From NCBI GenBank assembly GCA_023238725.1, contig CM041533.1, forward strand, positions 26,811,068-26,875,067: 64,000 bases of DNA, written 5' to 3'. A program made the position numbers and the translations under genes. The notes below the pieces were generated by a model. It was not told the origin of the DNA. It saw nothing but the letters and a program-made list of their open reading frames with translations, and did no database searches. Positions 37,033-49,290 of this stretch are shown here, piece by piece. Numbering within the stretch: position 1 is the first letter of the stretch; every line of letters begins with the position of its first letter. The DNA is from Scortum barcoo. Its lineage: Eukaryota > Chordata > Actinopteri > Centrarchiformes > Terapontidae.

Positions 37033-40000
37033 ATTGGGACCTCTTTGCCCTGCTGCCACTTAAGTGTGAAGTGGAGAGATGCCTTTGTTGTGTAAACCCA
37101 CTAGCTTTCAACATTTATTTATGCTCTTAAGCAACATTTTCAGCTTATTCACCAAAGCAATTATTCATGCATAAAGAAAACTGGACGGTGATACACACTG
37201 GAGGCTATATACAGTGAAAGGCAACACAAATCCGGAAAATACTCACTTCACAGAATGTTAGTATTGTATGCTCCTGCAACTCCTCTATAACTTTAAGTGT
37301 CGATGTTTTCCAACTTTAACAAGGTCTTAAAGGCCTTGCACACCCAGAGCACAACCATGCAGGTCAGAGGTCTCATCAGCCAGGAAAAACACCTGTGCAG
37401 ATGTGCTGGGCCTTTAAGAGAGAACTGCACCAATTTAGAATTGCACTCCTGTAACACTGTTGGACTCATGCTGAACAAAAAAGAGACTCAAAATCGATGC
37501 AGTACAACCAGAGATATCATCTTATTTATTCCACACATCCTCTTCCCTGTTAGGGCCAGTGAATAAAACATCGCCCACAATGTGACGTAAACACTGACAG
37601 CTCTGTTGCACATTTGGGTGTGTTATGCTAGCAGCGGCTAATGAAGCTTCTAGCAGGTAGTCTCAAGCAGAAATGAGGAGTCATTATCTTGTCATTATGG
37701 CATCACATGTAAATTACCCGTATTAATTGATTTCAAGTAATATTTCACGTAATATGTAGTAGTGAGATGACAGTGCAGACAACGAAGGTGTACACACAAA
37801 CAAAATCAGCAACGCAGAGTTCAGACTTGAGTAAAGATCATGTGGTAATGATCACGTGTAGGGTTGAACAAGGTTATAAGACTCTGATGTTTAAAAAATT
37901 AAAATCTCAGAAACATCTCTCTTCTTTTTCTGAATATTTTTTTCTGTGGTGTAAATATCCTCTGATTGAGCAGCATCTGCTTCACCTGTGGACAGTCAGT
38001 CCCTGAAGTGGCCATCTGTTGGCCTTTCTCTGGTTACACTGCACTACAGAACAGGGGATCATCTCTCCCTGCAGCCATATGTCTGCTATTGATTCCCTTA
38101 GTCACTCAGCCAGTTCAGGCACTTTGGTTGGGCAGAAGGAGCTTCCAGTGTCAGGTGCTAATCAGTGCCAAATTACCCTGATTTGACCTTAACTGGTATC
38201 AATTACTCGTTACTACATGTAATTATCTTTAGCTTCTGTCAGTAAACTGAGTAATGATTGATGAGAAGGTATTGAATACCAAGACATGTGGCAGAAACAT
38301 ACCTGACCAAACTCCAGCAGAAATCAGTGACAGGAGAGAAGAGAGAAAAAATATTCCCTCATATTTTAAGGTCTGATGACTATGAGACTCATGTGAATGT
38401 TTCTAACAAACAAAATACAGGCAGAAATTGGTATTTTATCTGACACTGCACTTCATGTACAAAGGGTGCCCAATTGAATTCTATTAATTTGTTGCAAAAG
38501 GATCCCTCGTGAGTCCAAATGTGACACCACATTCAGAAAATGTAATATTGCTTTCAGGCTGGTTCAAGTAGACTCATAAGTAGGCCTCTTAACACTTGAG
38601 TGGAGTCCTTTCAGAGCAGCAGGTGTCTGAGTACAGAAAAAAAAATGACACAGAAGAAGCTCCATTGAGGGGTGAATTTATGCCTGTATGCTGACAGGCA
38701 ATAACTCTACATTTACATTCAGTCTTTTAAAAGTTGTATGCAGGTATATTAAATAGCAATTTCAGCAATTTACTATTTTTTTTCCAATAAACTATAACAG
38801 TAAGATTAGGTCTGTTATTAGGTCTGGTAATAGCACAGATAACACAGATGTTGTTTTATAAACTCTGCACCTTAATGTTCACACAAACAGCATCTCATGA
38901 TCACCAAACTTCCTTCACAGTTCACATCTTCACATCTATCTATATAGATATATAGAATTAGATAGATAGGTAGATATGTTTGCCTAAAAGGTTCCTATTA
39001 CGAAAAGCATTTATCTGAATTCTGATGGTGCCAAATATAAAAGTTGATAACGAAAGAGTGATCAGCTAATGAGTGAAATCTGTGGTGTTTTTTGTTTTCT
39101 CACAGCCGACTGCTATGGGCTTACAATAGCATTAGTGCGAATACATAACATAGAAAGAAACAAACACAGTAACAATTACGACTTCAGTCACAGTCCTTTC
39201 AGATGAAGGTTTGAGTTATTTCCCAAAACACCAGAGGCAATAAATCACATAAGCAACCATTTACAATAGGAGTTGAAACAGTGGTGCACAATACAGTGTG
39301 ATGACACCATATCAGCACACAAGCAGGGGTCACAACGAACACTGTGTCTGATTATGCTTGTAGGGACCACGGCTACTGGTGTGTTGACTAACAGCAAGAT
39401 ACCACAGCTTATTTATGCATAATATTGCTTTCAGGCAGTGTGCCGTCATGGTGAGGTCTGGTGTTTTGTATTTTGAATGGGCAGCAGTCCTACCTGTCTG
39501 TACACCACAGGCTGCTGCTATACACCCAGCATAATGTCATCACATCACTAAAGAGAGTGTAATTTTGCTGGAGATACGAGGTTTTTGACGATGATGTTCC
39601 CTCAGTACCTTGTTTCTCTTCATTGCTTTTTCAGTTCTCTGCTGCTGAATAGGTGCATAAATCAGTTTCTGCAGCCTATCATCGTTATTACCTCTCGCTG
39701 GTGGCCATGGTGATGCAGCGGGCCATGGTGGCAAGTTAAAAAAAAACTAAAAAAACATCATAAACTGTGGACACAGCAGCAAAGAGCTGGAGCTGCTCGC
39801 TGTCTAAAAATACCATAAGGGTTGCTTAAATGGTGGAATGCAGGCAAGTTTCAGTCTGATTCCCAGATTGTTTCTTGGCTTGATGACCTCATGGTAATAA
39901 GTTTTTAGGAATCCTAATAAATATAAGACAATTATGTAAAGTAGTGCCAAACTACTGTTTTTACTAAAATGGGAGTCAAGTAGTGCAGAGAAAAACACAG

Positions 40001-42048
40001 AGCTCTTATAAAACCTTATAACAACTGTCAAAGCTGTATGATGATGATGAACAACTGATAGATGGTATCTGTCTTCAGCAACACATGTTTTAAATGTGTC
40101 CCGTAATCAAGTCAGACCTTCACCCCAGAGAGCAGAGAAAGAGTCGTAATTTGACTTTCCACGCAGTGTCTGTCCCCCTCACCCACGCAAACACACAGCC
40201 CACCGCTCCTGGCTGTCAGTCAAAAGGCCACTGAGCATGCTCCGTAGCTGTTATTGTCCATGCTTTGACACCCGTGGCACAAAGCTTCATTGCAACGCGC
40301 TCAAGACTGGTGACCTGAGACCGAGCACACAAACACACACACGGAGCACACACACACACAGAGCCACACACAAAGACAAGGCTGAGTGTGACACAATGAG
40401 AGGGAAATTGAATCATTCAGTAGAAACTGGTGGGGATTCGGGGATTAGCAGGGATTTCTTTTCACTCTTTTGGGAGCGCTGCTTGTGGAAAACTCAACAT
40501 CAAATGTTTAGATCCCTGCACCCACCTCCGACCAAACCGTCCACACCGCCAAGATCCAGTATGATTGGTGGGAGCGGCCACCCGCCGCACAACAGTAATT
40601 GTTGAGGGAAATGTGTGTAAGAGTGAGTGACTGTGATATTAACTGACATTGTGCTATGTGTTGTCATTATGAAACTCTGCGGTGACCTTAATCCAATGCC
40701 GCTGAAGGCACTTTGAAGCTTTCAGGCCAACCTCTGACTCTCTCTCTCTTTCTCTTTCTCTTAAGGCCTCTCTCTCTGTTCCGCTCTCACTGTCCATCTG
40801 TTGCCCACTTTTCAATGGACAGTTTCAAGGCCTGCTCAGCATTTCGGAGGCTTTAAACAGCTCTATTGTAACTTAGAAAGCTGGATTTAGACACTGAGAA
40901 TGAGCGAGGCAGAAAGTGAGAGGCAGCGAGAAAGCTTGAAAGTGTGTGTGTGTGTGTGTGTGTGCATTCAAGAGAAAGAGAGGGAGAGAAGAGAGAAGAG
41001 AGAGAAATCATCCACATAATGCCTCAATGTTATTATGAAAAAAAGCCACTGCAGCTCCCCTGGGTATTAAAATGACACAAAAAGACAAAAATGAAACAAG
41101 TGGATAAACAGATTAAGATAAAGGGAAAAGGCTTTAAACCCTTAAATGATGTACCCAAACGGAGAAAACAAGTGGAGCGGCAGGAAGATCAGCCATTCTG
41201 CAGATTAAAGTCTCTCCAGATGGGATTAAATGTTGAAGCGCCTTGTTCTATGAACATTTTCCTGTCTGCACTGCCATGTCAGAGGACTTTACCAATTGCA
41301 CATACCTACTTTGTCTTTGCCAATCCTGTGTTTTTTAATTTGTCCTATGTCGTTCCCACATGTTAGGGGACAGAAAATAATTGAGCTGGTGCAAAAAAGG
41401 CAAAAAAAAAGAAGGCTTCACCCACTAGAAAAACTTTCTTTTTAATGCATATGATATACAGTACAGCTGGCTGTGTCATATCAGAAATTCAACAGCCAAC
41501 TATACTTCCTGTGTACTAACACAACTGTGAGTCCAAGAGCAAAATGGTGCGACTGATTAAATATAGCAATTATGATGCAATCCTGGTTCAGCGTGGCACA
41601 AGCTAGAAAAGAGGCCACATTATTAGCAGGAGGAACAGAGTATCAGCTGGAGGAGTCAGGACGAACTTCAATAAAGACCAATTGCTTCGGCTCCTCTCAC
41701 ACCCTTTAAAAGCAGCAGACAGTTTGATGGACTGCGAGGGCAGTCTAAGTCAGGTTCTCTGAGGAGAAACTGTTCTTATCTTCCAGGTGCAGAGTTTTAA
41801 AGCACAAATACACAGCACCACACTAAAACCCACTGAATGTAGCTCTACAAATACAGCTTCTCATATACCTTACCAAGAATAGATGTTTCAAGCATAATTT
41901 ATGCAAGGTGACACTAAAAGTAATAGTACATGCAGATCCAGCATGTGTGAATAAAGAAGTCTAAAAAAGGCACTGATTGAGAGATTCTGACAAAGCTGCT
42001 TTTTGTCTTTCTGGGTTGCAGTGGTGGCTTATATCTGCAGTAATGTGT
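37033..42048. other. Non-genic region
   Basis: No gene is recognised. It contains a pyrimidine-rich CT stretch at 40736-40775, a GT tract at 40942-40964 and a GA-rich stretch at 40970-41008. The 122-codon plus frame at 40237-40605 crosses a CA-rich stretch and has no motif. Confidence 0.55.
40942..40964. repeat. (GT)n microsatellite
   Basis: Eleven GT units, followed directly by a GA-rich stretch. Confidence 0.95.
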
Positions 42049-42118
42049 AGTGTGTGTGTGTGTGTGTGTGTAAAACATCAAATCATATTTAGGTTTTGCA
42101 TTTTATATCCACATATAT

Positions 42119-42187
<69 letters not shown>

Positions 42188-42310
42188 GACAGATCATGTG
42201 GTCATTTTTCCCTGGCTTCAAAGAATTGATAATATTTTTTTATATTTTGCTGACCAGCATTTGTGCTATTGTGCTATATATATGAATATATATATAAAAT
42301 TATTATATAT

Positions 42311-42358
<48 letters not shown>
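42049..42358. repeat. Microsatellite cluster (TG, TC, TA)
   Basis: TG tract 42049-42071, TC tract 42122-42156 merging into a TA tract 42156-42183, then a second TA tract 42313-42358. The left arm of a large inverted repeat (42184-42259) lies between the two TA tracts. Length calls in such DNA depend heavily on assembly quality. Confidence 0.95.
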
Positions 42359-42360
<2 letters not shown>

Positions 42361-43521
42361 GAATATATAAGGAAATGTGCTGTCCCAAGGCTACATGGGT
42401 TCAACATGAGTCACTCAAGCTGATCCAAAGACTAGCTTTATCTTAAAAGAGAAGCAGATATAAACCAGATATAACCCTAACCCTAACCCTAACCCATAAC
42501 ATAAAAAGTTCATACTCAGCAGACTACATATATGGATGAATGTGCACAGCAGCCATTGAGAATTACACTGATGGACTCCATCAACATCTTTAACACAACA
42601 CCAAACACGACAGTAGTGTTTAAATCCATATAAGACTAACAGTGTAGAGCAGGAATTGTTGTCCATTTTATGACTGAACCAGCTGAATGAACACCTTTAT
42701 AAAACAGTAAAACTTATAATACTGACCATTCAGACTCGACACTTGGGGGACTTTGTGCAATCTGTGACCTGTTCAGGCAATATGGATGTGAACAGTTACA
42801 AACACATTTAATTTCAAATCCAATGTATTAGTGGAGTACAGAGACAACCAATAAAAATATCCAAAAGCTGTACTATGAGTACATGACATACTTCATATTG
42901 TGTTGTTAACTTTCACAGACATAAAGTGAAAAAAGCACTGAGGGAAAATTAATCACAGCTGATGAATACACTGAGGGAAATCGGTTTGTAGCATTCTATA
43001 AAACTCACTCATCCAAAGGGTTCAAAGAAGGTAAGAATAACATTACTCTGATGAGAGCAGTTATTCCAAGCTGTACATCTGAGAACTATGAATGGCTCTA
43101 TTGTTTAACTCTAAAGACGATGACATAAATACAACTTCTGTTGGTCTAGACAATGCAAATATCTTGTTGATCTGGTTGGTAGGAAACAGAAAGCGCCCGC
43201 CACATCCATCCGGGCTAAGTTCAACAGTTGTGACTTTGTGTCCTGTAGAGAGTTTTCAAGGTTTTACAGGCAGATGTATCAAGGCTAAAAGCAAAAAGGA
43301 GAAGTCGCACCACCCTAACACAAAAGTGTTAAAGCAACCTTGGTATCTCCGGAAAGATGAAGGACAGAACACATTTAGAAACAAACTACAAACTGCGTAC
43401 TTCTACCAAGGCTGCAAAATCTTTTTATATTTTCATAATGCATTTGTGCTGGTCAGCAAAATATAACATTTTTTATGAATTCTTTGAAGCCAGGGGAAAA
43501 TGACCACATGATCTGTCTACA
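42184..43521. mobile_element. 1.3-kb segment bounded by 75-bp inverted arms
   Basis: The left arm 42184-42259 (from TGTAGACAGATCATGTGG to GCTGACCAGCA) is repeated inverted at 43447-43521. The outer 42 bases differ at one position, the middle has a short variable T/A-rich stretch, and the inner 18 bases match. The interior has no recognisable transposase. One 124-codon plus-strand frame (43092-43466) runs into the right arm and matches nothing I know. The left flank is a TA tract, so a target duplication cannot be defined. It could be a non-autonomous DNA transposon of unknown superfamily or an old inverted duplication. Confidence 0.5.
42472..42495 (+). repeat. Interstitial telomeric sequence, (TAACCC)4
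   Basis: Four perfect TAACCC units inside unique sequence. Unique DNA continues for over 20 kb on both sides, so this is not a chromosome end. Confidence 0.95.
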
Positions 43522-45258
43522 AAGCTAGCTTGCTACCTTGCAACATCCATGAATAAAAGCAACAGAAAACTGGATTCAGCCTCTCTGTTGACTGAATATG
43601 ACATCTCATCATGGTTCATGCTTCACACGACTGATTTCTTCCAACAAGCCACTGGCTGACAGCACAGTGTCTGTCTGAATAGAAAAGTGAAAAAGAGTGG
43701 AAATATATTTGATTTAGCTTATCAGGCTATTATCGGATTTGTAATATTCTTTACCTTTTCTTTGATTAGATAGATCCCTGCAGACCCCTTGTGCTTTTGA
43801 GATTCTGGTACTGCCTGACAAAGACATAGAGTCATACTGATTGGCTAACAATGACCATCATTATGTCTTAATCAATTCTGGAAACACTTAGTCTTTGTAG
43901 CATTCCAGCTACATTCCTGTTATGCCACCATTTGATGAAATGTGTCAAATAATTTTTTAACTATAATCTGTACACAGTTGATCAATACTATTATATTTGC
44001 CTTGAACCTATGTATCATCCTATGTCCATTTTATGGCAGCGGTCCATAAAATTGGGGCTGAGCTGAAATGACTGTAAGAATAATGTATAAGTGCTTAATA
44101 AGTGCTTCAAAATCTTGACCAACTGCACCAAATTCTGAACATCTGTGAATTGGCTAGTCTCCTAGTCTTTCACTAAATTTATTTATTTATTTTTTAACTT
44201 GTAAAAAACTGTAATAAGAAAGCAAGCAAAGCTGCAAACAAACACTGATAAGTTTAGTCAAATAACTAGCTAGGGGGCATAAAATTTAAGCTGACATATG
44301 ACAGCAGCATGATCTGTGATTGTCGCTGAAAGATTGTGAGACCTATGACAAGCGTCACACAGAGATACGTCTGAGAGATGGACTTTACTCAACACGTACA
44401 GACACACCAAGAATGATCTGAGTGCTCTGACTGACCTGTGCTTGTGATTGACTGATTTAATCTCCATGACATCATAAATAAATCATTGTCTGATATACAT
44501 CGACAACCAAATCTGAAATTTCAAGTCAAGTTAACCTCTTTAACCCTGCCCAAGCCAACTGTAGGTCAATCAGTTCTTATGCTGTTAATCATTTTTCAGA
44601 CTAAATGAACACATTTCAGATTCTAGTCATGATATAAAAGTCACTTCAAATGTGTCAGATTAAATTTGAGCTGAGTATAAAATTATGCACAATGCATCTG
44701 AGATTTCTTACTTTTACACAGTGGAGTCTTTGTTTTAGTATAGTATATTTAATGCAACAAGCTGACTCAGATATACAGCAGTGATTCTCATTGACTTGGC
44801 TGTGTAACAGAACAGGTTTGTGATGTAAATGTGATCATTTGGCTGACTATGCCAACTACTCTCCATCAGCAGTACTCTTTATCCCAGCCACAAAACAAAA
44901 TAAAGACATGGATTACATGTTAGACACACCCTCTGTGTGTCGCTGACATTTCATATTACTTCAAATTACTTGTGAAGAAGTTTTATATGTGAGAATTCTT
45001 CAATATATTTACAAGATTGACTTTATGTACTTTATGTATAAATCATATGTTGTATATTCTTTCTGTGTTGACATCTCATCTTATTTTGTTTTTCATCTAA
45101 GCTTCGTTCGCTGGACTGAATCTTGGCATGAAACCATTTGACTTTGAGTATTGGCACTTACTGACAGCAATTGGCCAACAGCTAAAAGGAAGGCAGGAAG
45201 TTGTGACAACCCCTGGCACAGAATATTTCATATCATCAAACTGTGTTGAAAATTTAGA
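43522..45258. other. Non-genic region
   Basis: AT-rich DNA with no recognised element or exon. Confidence 0.55.
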
Positions 45259-46110
45259 TTTAATTTATTTATTTAATTTATTTATTGGCTTATTTGACAG
45301 GACAGTGCACATGAATAAACATTGCTGTAAATGTGCCTTTAGCCAAGAGGATGTTTTCCATCAGTGGAAACTGGGCAGATATTATAAAGTCACCTCAGAA
45401 TATAATAATGTACAATTGAAATGACAAAGTTAATAAAAAAGAAAAGATAATAAAACCATCATCATACACCATTAAACTACATTATCAGATACTATTTAAA
45501 ACATACTAACATACATCATGAAGACTACAACCCATACAAAATAATCAAATATAAGATATTACTGTTAGATAGAAATATGGAATAAATAAAACAACATGGT
45601 GTGCACTGTTAGACACTAACCAAAACATATAAAAAAGAAGCATAGACATAAAAAGAACACGCTGTGTATAAAATACATAAGTCACTCTGACACAGTCCAA
45701 GCAAAGCCACACTGAAAGACATGCATGCAGGTACATGAGGGAAGTCCGGCGATGGCGACAGGTGACAGCTGACAGCGAGGGAAGTTCACACACAGACAGA
45801 CTGAGAACAGTATGGTGCCATCGAATTTTAGCGCTGACTAAGCTGAGTGCTAACCATTTTTTTAAATGAGCTTTAAATAAACTGTATGTATCCAGGGCTC
45901 TAATCGTTGCTGGGATATGGTTCCATTCTAGCACAGCTTTAACAGGGAACACAGACTAAAAGCTTTTTTTTTTCTCAGTGGGATAATGCAATCCCTTCTT
46001 GCTGCACTTCTTGTGAAACTGTAAGTAGCTGTTCTTGTGTAGACAAACTGTCTGAGCAGGGGAAAAGTCAGGCCCTCTGCAATCTTGTACATGAGATAAA
46101 CATCTACATA
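45259..46110 (-). pseudogene. LINE 3' part: reverse transcriptase C-terminus and 3' UTR
   Basis: On the minus strand, MYKIAEGLTFPLLRQFVY and TRSAARRDCIIPLRK run into a poly-A slip, after which a second frame continues VFPVKAVLEWNHIPATIR and FKAHLKKWL. The EWN.IP..IR...FK..LKK.L pattern is the conserved C-terminal end of many fish non-LTR reverse transcriptases. The UTR ends with a phrase common in fish (AGGACAGTGCACATGAATAAACATT..TGTAAATGTGCC on the plus strand). The 3' tail, at the left edge, is a run of AAATAAATT-type units (45259-45287). Only the last 100 or so residues remain, frameshifted. The clade is not assigned. Confidence 0.6.
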
Positions 46111-46552
46111 ATTAATTAAGCTTTACCAACTCAGCAAGTTTTATTTTTTTTTACATTGGACAATGATGAAAATCTACAGATTTCTTGTCAGGACATAGGA
46201 ACAGTTGTAGTAGAGTAGTTGTGCTAGTCGTTAAAGAGTATATGATGGGTTATGATCACAGAATGCATGTCCATCTCAGATGCCTCTGTTGGGAATTGGG
46301 AATCAATCAGACCTCCAAGGCAACTGAATTCAGATACAACCTGTGGCATCTGGTTCTACACTAGAGCTGTCTTGGTAAAAACCATGCAACTGACAGGTAG
46401 ACCATTTTATTGGTATAGGCAGGAGACAGGCTAAAATGTTGCTCAACAGTGGCACAATACAGACACAATAATACAGTTACTGTCACAGTTTGGTGAGTGA
46501 GAGCATTGAGTTGTATTAAACCATAGTTTTCCTTTATATTATTGAAGTGGTT

Positions 46553-46830
46553 TGATATTTGGCTTAACTAACAGTATGTTTATAATTTTGTAAACATTTA
46601 AGGGGAGAAAATCAATTCAGTGATTTTACTTATATCTAGGGCTGTTTGTCCCTGAGGGACTGTAATCTGTCAGTGTATGAGTTGCCTTAACATCTTCATC
46701 GTCTCTGTCAGTGTCAGTGGAGCAGTCCAGAGTGCTGTGTGTTGCTGTAATTACAGGTTTGTCTTAGATCTCTCACTATGTTTTTGCTTAAATGACTCGG
46801 TGTTATTCACTTGCCTCAGACACATCACCG
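46553..46830 (+). repeat. 278-bp direct repeat, copy A
   Basis: Identical by eye over its full length to 47676-47953 (offset 1123, no gap). It starts TGATATTTGGCTTAACTAAC and ends CAGACACATCACCG. This copy sits in sequence with no visible transposon and is probably the source. Confidence 0.95.
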
Positions 46831-47675
46831 CGCCACAGAAATTTATGAGTCACTCTCTGTAACATTTGAGTGACAACCAGAAAAGGTCATTAATGTTTTA
46901 ACACAGTGATGGCCGTGCTTTCAGTTATCAAATGCCATTCGCAGGAAAAATGCTGCTTTTGTCATCAGGAAAAGGCTGAATCGTGTCACCCAGTTTGTGT
47001 CTTTGATGAAGCGGCAAAGATCAACCTTCAGTTTCAGCAGCTCAAGGCAAGAGAGGAAGAATAAAGAGCATGTCAGATTGAGGTGAACTCAAGTCATCTG
47101 CAGCCCACACTTCTTTCACGTGTCTGAAATGTATCATTTTACTTTGAAAAGGCAAAATCAATTACAATAGCTCTGTGATCAAACTACAGTTACAGTATGC
47201 AGTAAGCATCCCTTTTCTGTATATTGTGTCATATTCCAGCAAAGGCGTGATAGCAAGGCCTGAAGCACAGATCACAGAGACCCTCTCTGAGTCCCTGGGT
47301 ACATCTGATTTGGCAGTGTTTCTATTGACGGAGCTACAAGTCTCAGCGGAGCAGCTTTTAATGGCATCAAAGTGAAAAGGGGAGAGATGAAGGGAGGGAG
47401 GATAAGGAGGGGAGGTAGAATCATAAAGAGAAAAATTAAATATACAGCTACACTGGAGAGTAGAGATGACAAAATTGTTACCTCTGTGCCAATGCTGCAG
47501 GTCTGACTGTGGTAATAGTATACAGCAGAGCCGCTCTTTTGATCTGCAGCAAATTGAATCATCACCTGGAAAATAATCCTCAGCATGTTGTAGTTTCTCT
47601 GTAATCCTGGTGAGCTGAACAACTTCAGACCGGTCGCCCTGATGTTGCACGTGATGAAGACCATGGAACGGCTGC

Positions 47676-47953
47676 TGATATTTGGCTTAACTAACAGTAT
47701 GTTTATAATTTTGTAAACATTTAAGGGGAGAAAATCAATTCAGTGATTTTACTTATATCTAGGGCTGTTTGTCCCTGAGGGACTGTAATCTGTCAGTGTA
47801 TGAGTTGCCTTAACATCTTCATCGTCTCTGTCAGTGTCAGTGGAGCAGTCCAGAGTGCTGTGTGTTGCTGTAATTACAGGTTTGTCTTAGATCTCTCACT
47901 ATGTTTTTGCTTAAATGACTCGGTGTTATTCACTTGCCTCAGACACATCACCG
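47676..47953 (+). repeat. 278-bp direct repeat, copy B, inside the Rex1-like LINE
   Basis: A perfect copy of 46553-46830. Its left edge joins Rex1 text at ..GAACGGCTGC, and its right edge joins a 9-base filler and then Rex1 again. Because the two copies are identical while Rex1 is decayed, the copy is recent, converted, or an assembly error. Confidence 0.95.
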
Positions 47954-47962
47954 TGACACATC

Positions 47963-47998
47963 AGCGTGATGGGTCTGAGGCCACAGACCCATCACGCT
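47963..47998. repeat. Perfect 15-bp inverted repeat at the duplication/Rex1 junction
   Basis: AGCGTGATGGGTCTG, loop AGGCCA, CAGACCCATCACGCT. The right arm and part of the left arm may be native Rex1 sequence. Confidence 0.95.
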
Positions 47999-48912
47999 CT
48001 TGACCCTCTACAGTTTGCTTATCAGGAGAAGGCGGGAGTGGAGGATGCCATCATCTTCTTGCTCCACCGATCTCTCTCTCACCTGGACAGAGACAGTGGT
48101 TGCTGTGAGGATTACATTTTTGGACTTCTCCAGCGCCTTTAACACCATCCAGCCACTGCTCCTCAGGGACAAACTGACAGAGATGGGAGTAGGAATCAGA
48201 CCTGGTGGCATGGATCACAGACTACCTGACTGGCAGACCTCAGTATGTTAGGCTGGGGGACTGTAGGTAGGTCCGACACTGTGGCCAGCAGCACAGGAGC
48301 ACCGCAGGGAACTGTGCTCTCTCCGGTCCTGTTCACCCTGTACACGTCCGACTTTCAGTACAGCAGGCCGTACCCAGAACTGGCCCTCATCAAAAGGGAC
48401 TGTGTGGAGGTAGTACACACCTACAAATGACTGGGAGTGCAGCTGGATGACAAACTGGACTGGACTGCCAACACAGACGCTCTGTGCAGGAAAGGACAGA
48501 GCCGCCTGTACTTCCTCAGAAGGCTGGCGTCCTTCAACATCTGCAAGAAGCTGCTACAGATCTTCTAGCAGTCTGTGGTAGCGAGCGCCCTCCTGTACGC
48601 AGTAGTGTGCTGGGGGGGCAGCCTCAAGAAGAAGGACGCAGCGCGCCTGGACAAACTGGTGAGGAAGGCAGGCTCTGTCGTTGGCACAGAGCTGGACAGC
48701 CTGACCATCTGTGGCAGAGAGACGGACGCTGAACAGGCTCCTGTCCTTTCATAGACAATCCAAGTCATCCACTGCACAGCGCCATCTCCAGGCAGAGGAG
48801 CAGCTTCAGTGACAGACTGTTGTCACTGTCCTGCTCCACGGACAGACTGAGGAGATCGTTCCTCCCCCACGCCATACGGCTCTCTTCAACACCTCTCAGG
48901 GGAGAGCGATAA
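47970..48912 (+). pseudogene. Rex1-like reverse transcriptase, catalytic segment deleted
   Basis: Readable blocks in successive frames: GLRPQTHHALDPLQFAYQEK and AGVEDAIIFLLHRS; a frameshift; FLDFSSAFNTIQP with the first catalytic Asp at 48123-48125; WITDYLTGRPQYVRLGD; a stop/frameshift; STGAPQGTVLSPVLFTLYTS (about 48285-48350); then DFQY followed directly by CVEVVHTYK. The segment that should hold the F/YADD catalytic pair and the QLN..KT motif lies between these and is missing. Afterwards come LGVQLDDKLDW, GQSRLYFLRRL and LYAVVCWGGS, ending at a TAA (48910-48912). At least two in-frame stops occur (after TYK and QIF). It is inactive. Confidence 0.75.
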
Positions 48913-49244
48913 CACAAAACAAGCTCCGGACTCACTACACACTCACACCACGCACCTTGGACACACGCACTTTATCATCACACACACACACATCTATATA
49001 GTGGACTTCAAGTGTGTACAAACCGCCTGTTGCACAACTGTATGTTACACACTGTCATTTTTAACAACTGCACTGTAGAGCCAGAACTTCCAGATGCTTT
49101 TTTATTTTATATTTTTATTTTATATTGTATTTTTATCTCCTATTTTATTATATTTTTTGCATTTTTTCTGAAAGTTGCATGCCCCTGTGTTTCCATCTTT
49201 CGAGCTGCTGGAATTGTGAATTTCTCTTGGAGATGAATAATAAA

Positions 49245-49290
49245 GTATCTATCTATCCATCCATCTATCTATCTACCTGTCTATCTATCA
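49245..49290. repeat. ATCT-type microsatellite at the Rex1 3' tail
   Basis: About eleven ATCT/ATCC units directly after AATAAAGT; the tail of the LINE rather than an independent array. Confidence 0.9.

Larger units (their letters stand above)
47611..49290 (+). mobile_element. Rex1-like LINE, interrupted and decayed
   Basis: This is a plus-strand non-LTR element in two parts. A short 5' part (47611-47675) encodes ELNNFRPVALMLHVMKTMERL. After 278 bp of foreign duplicate DNA the element resumes near 47963 with GLRPQTHHALDPLQFAY. It continues through the reverse transcriptase, a 3' UTR (48913-49240) and an AATAAAGTATCTATCTATC end with an ATCT-type tail to about 49290. That tail form is typical of fish Rex1/Babar elements. 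The stretch TTCTCCAGCGCCTTTAACACC (48126-48146) is nearly the well-known Rex1 PCR anchor site. The 5' end is truncated; no endonuclease domain is visible. Confidence 0.75.

Noticed and set aside
40237..40605. 122-codon plus frame with His/Thr repeats
   Set aside because: Created by CA repeats; no motif and no splice context.
42472..42495. Chromosome end
   Set aside because: Only four telomere-type units, with over 20 kb of ordinary sequence on each side.
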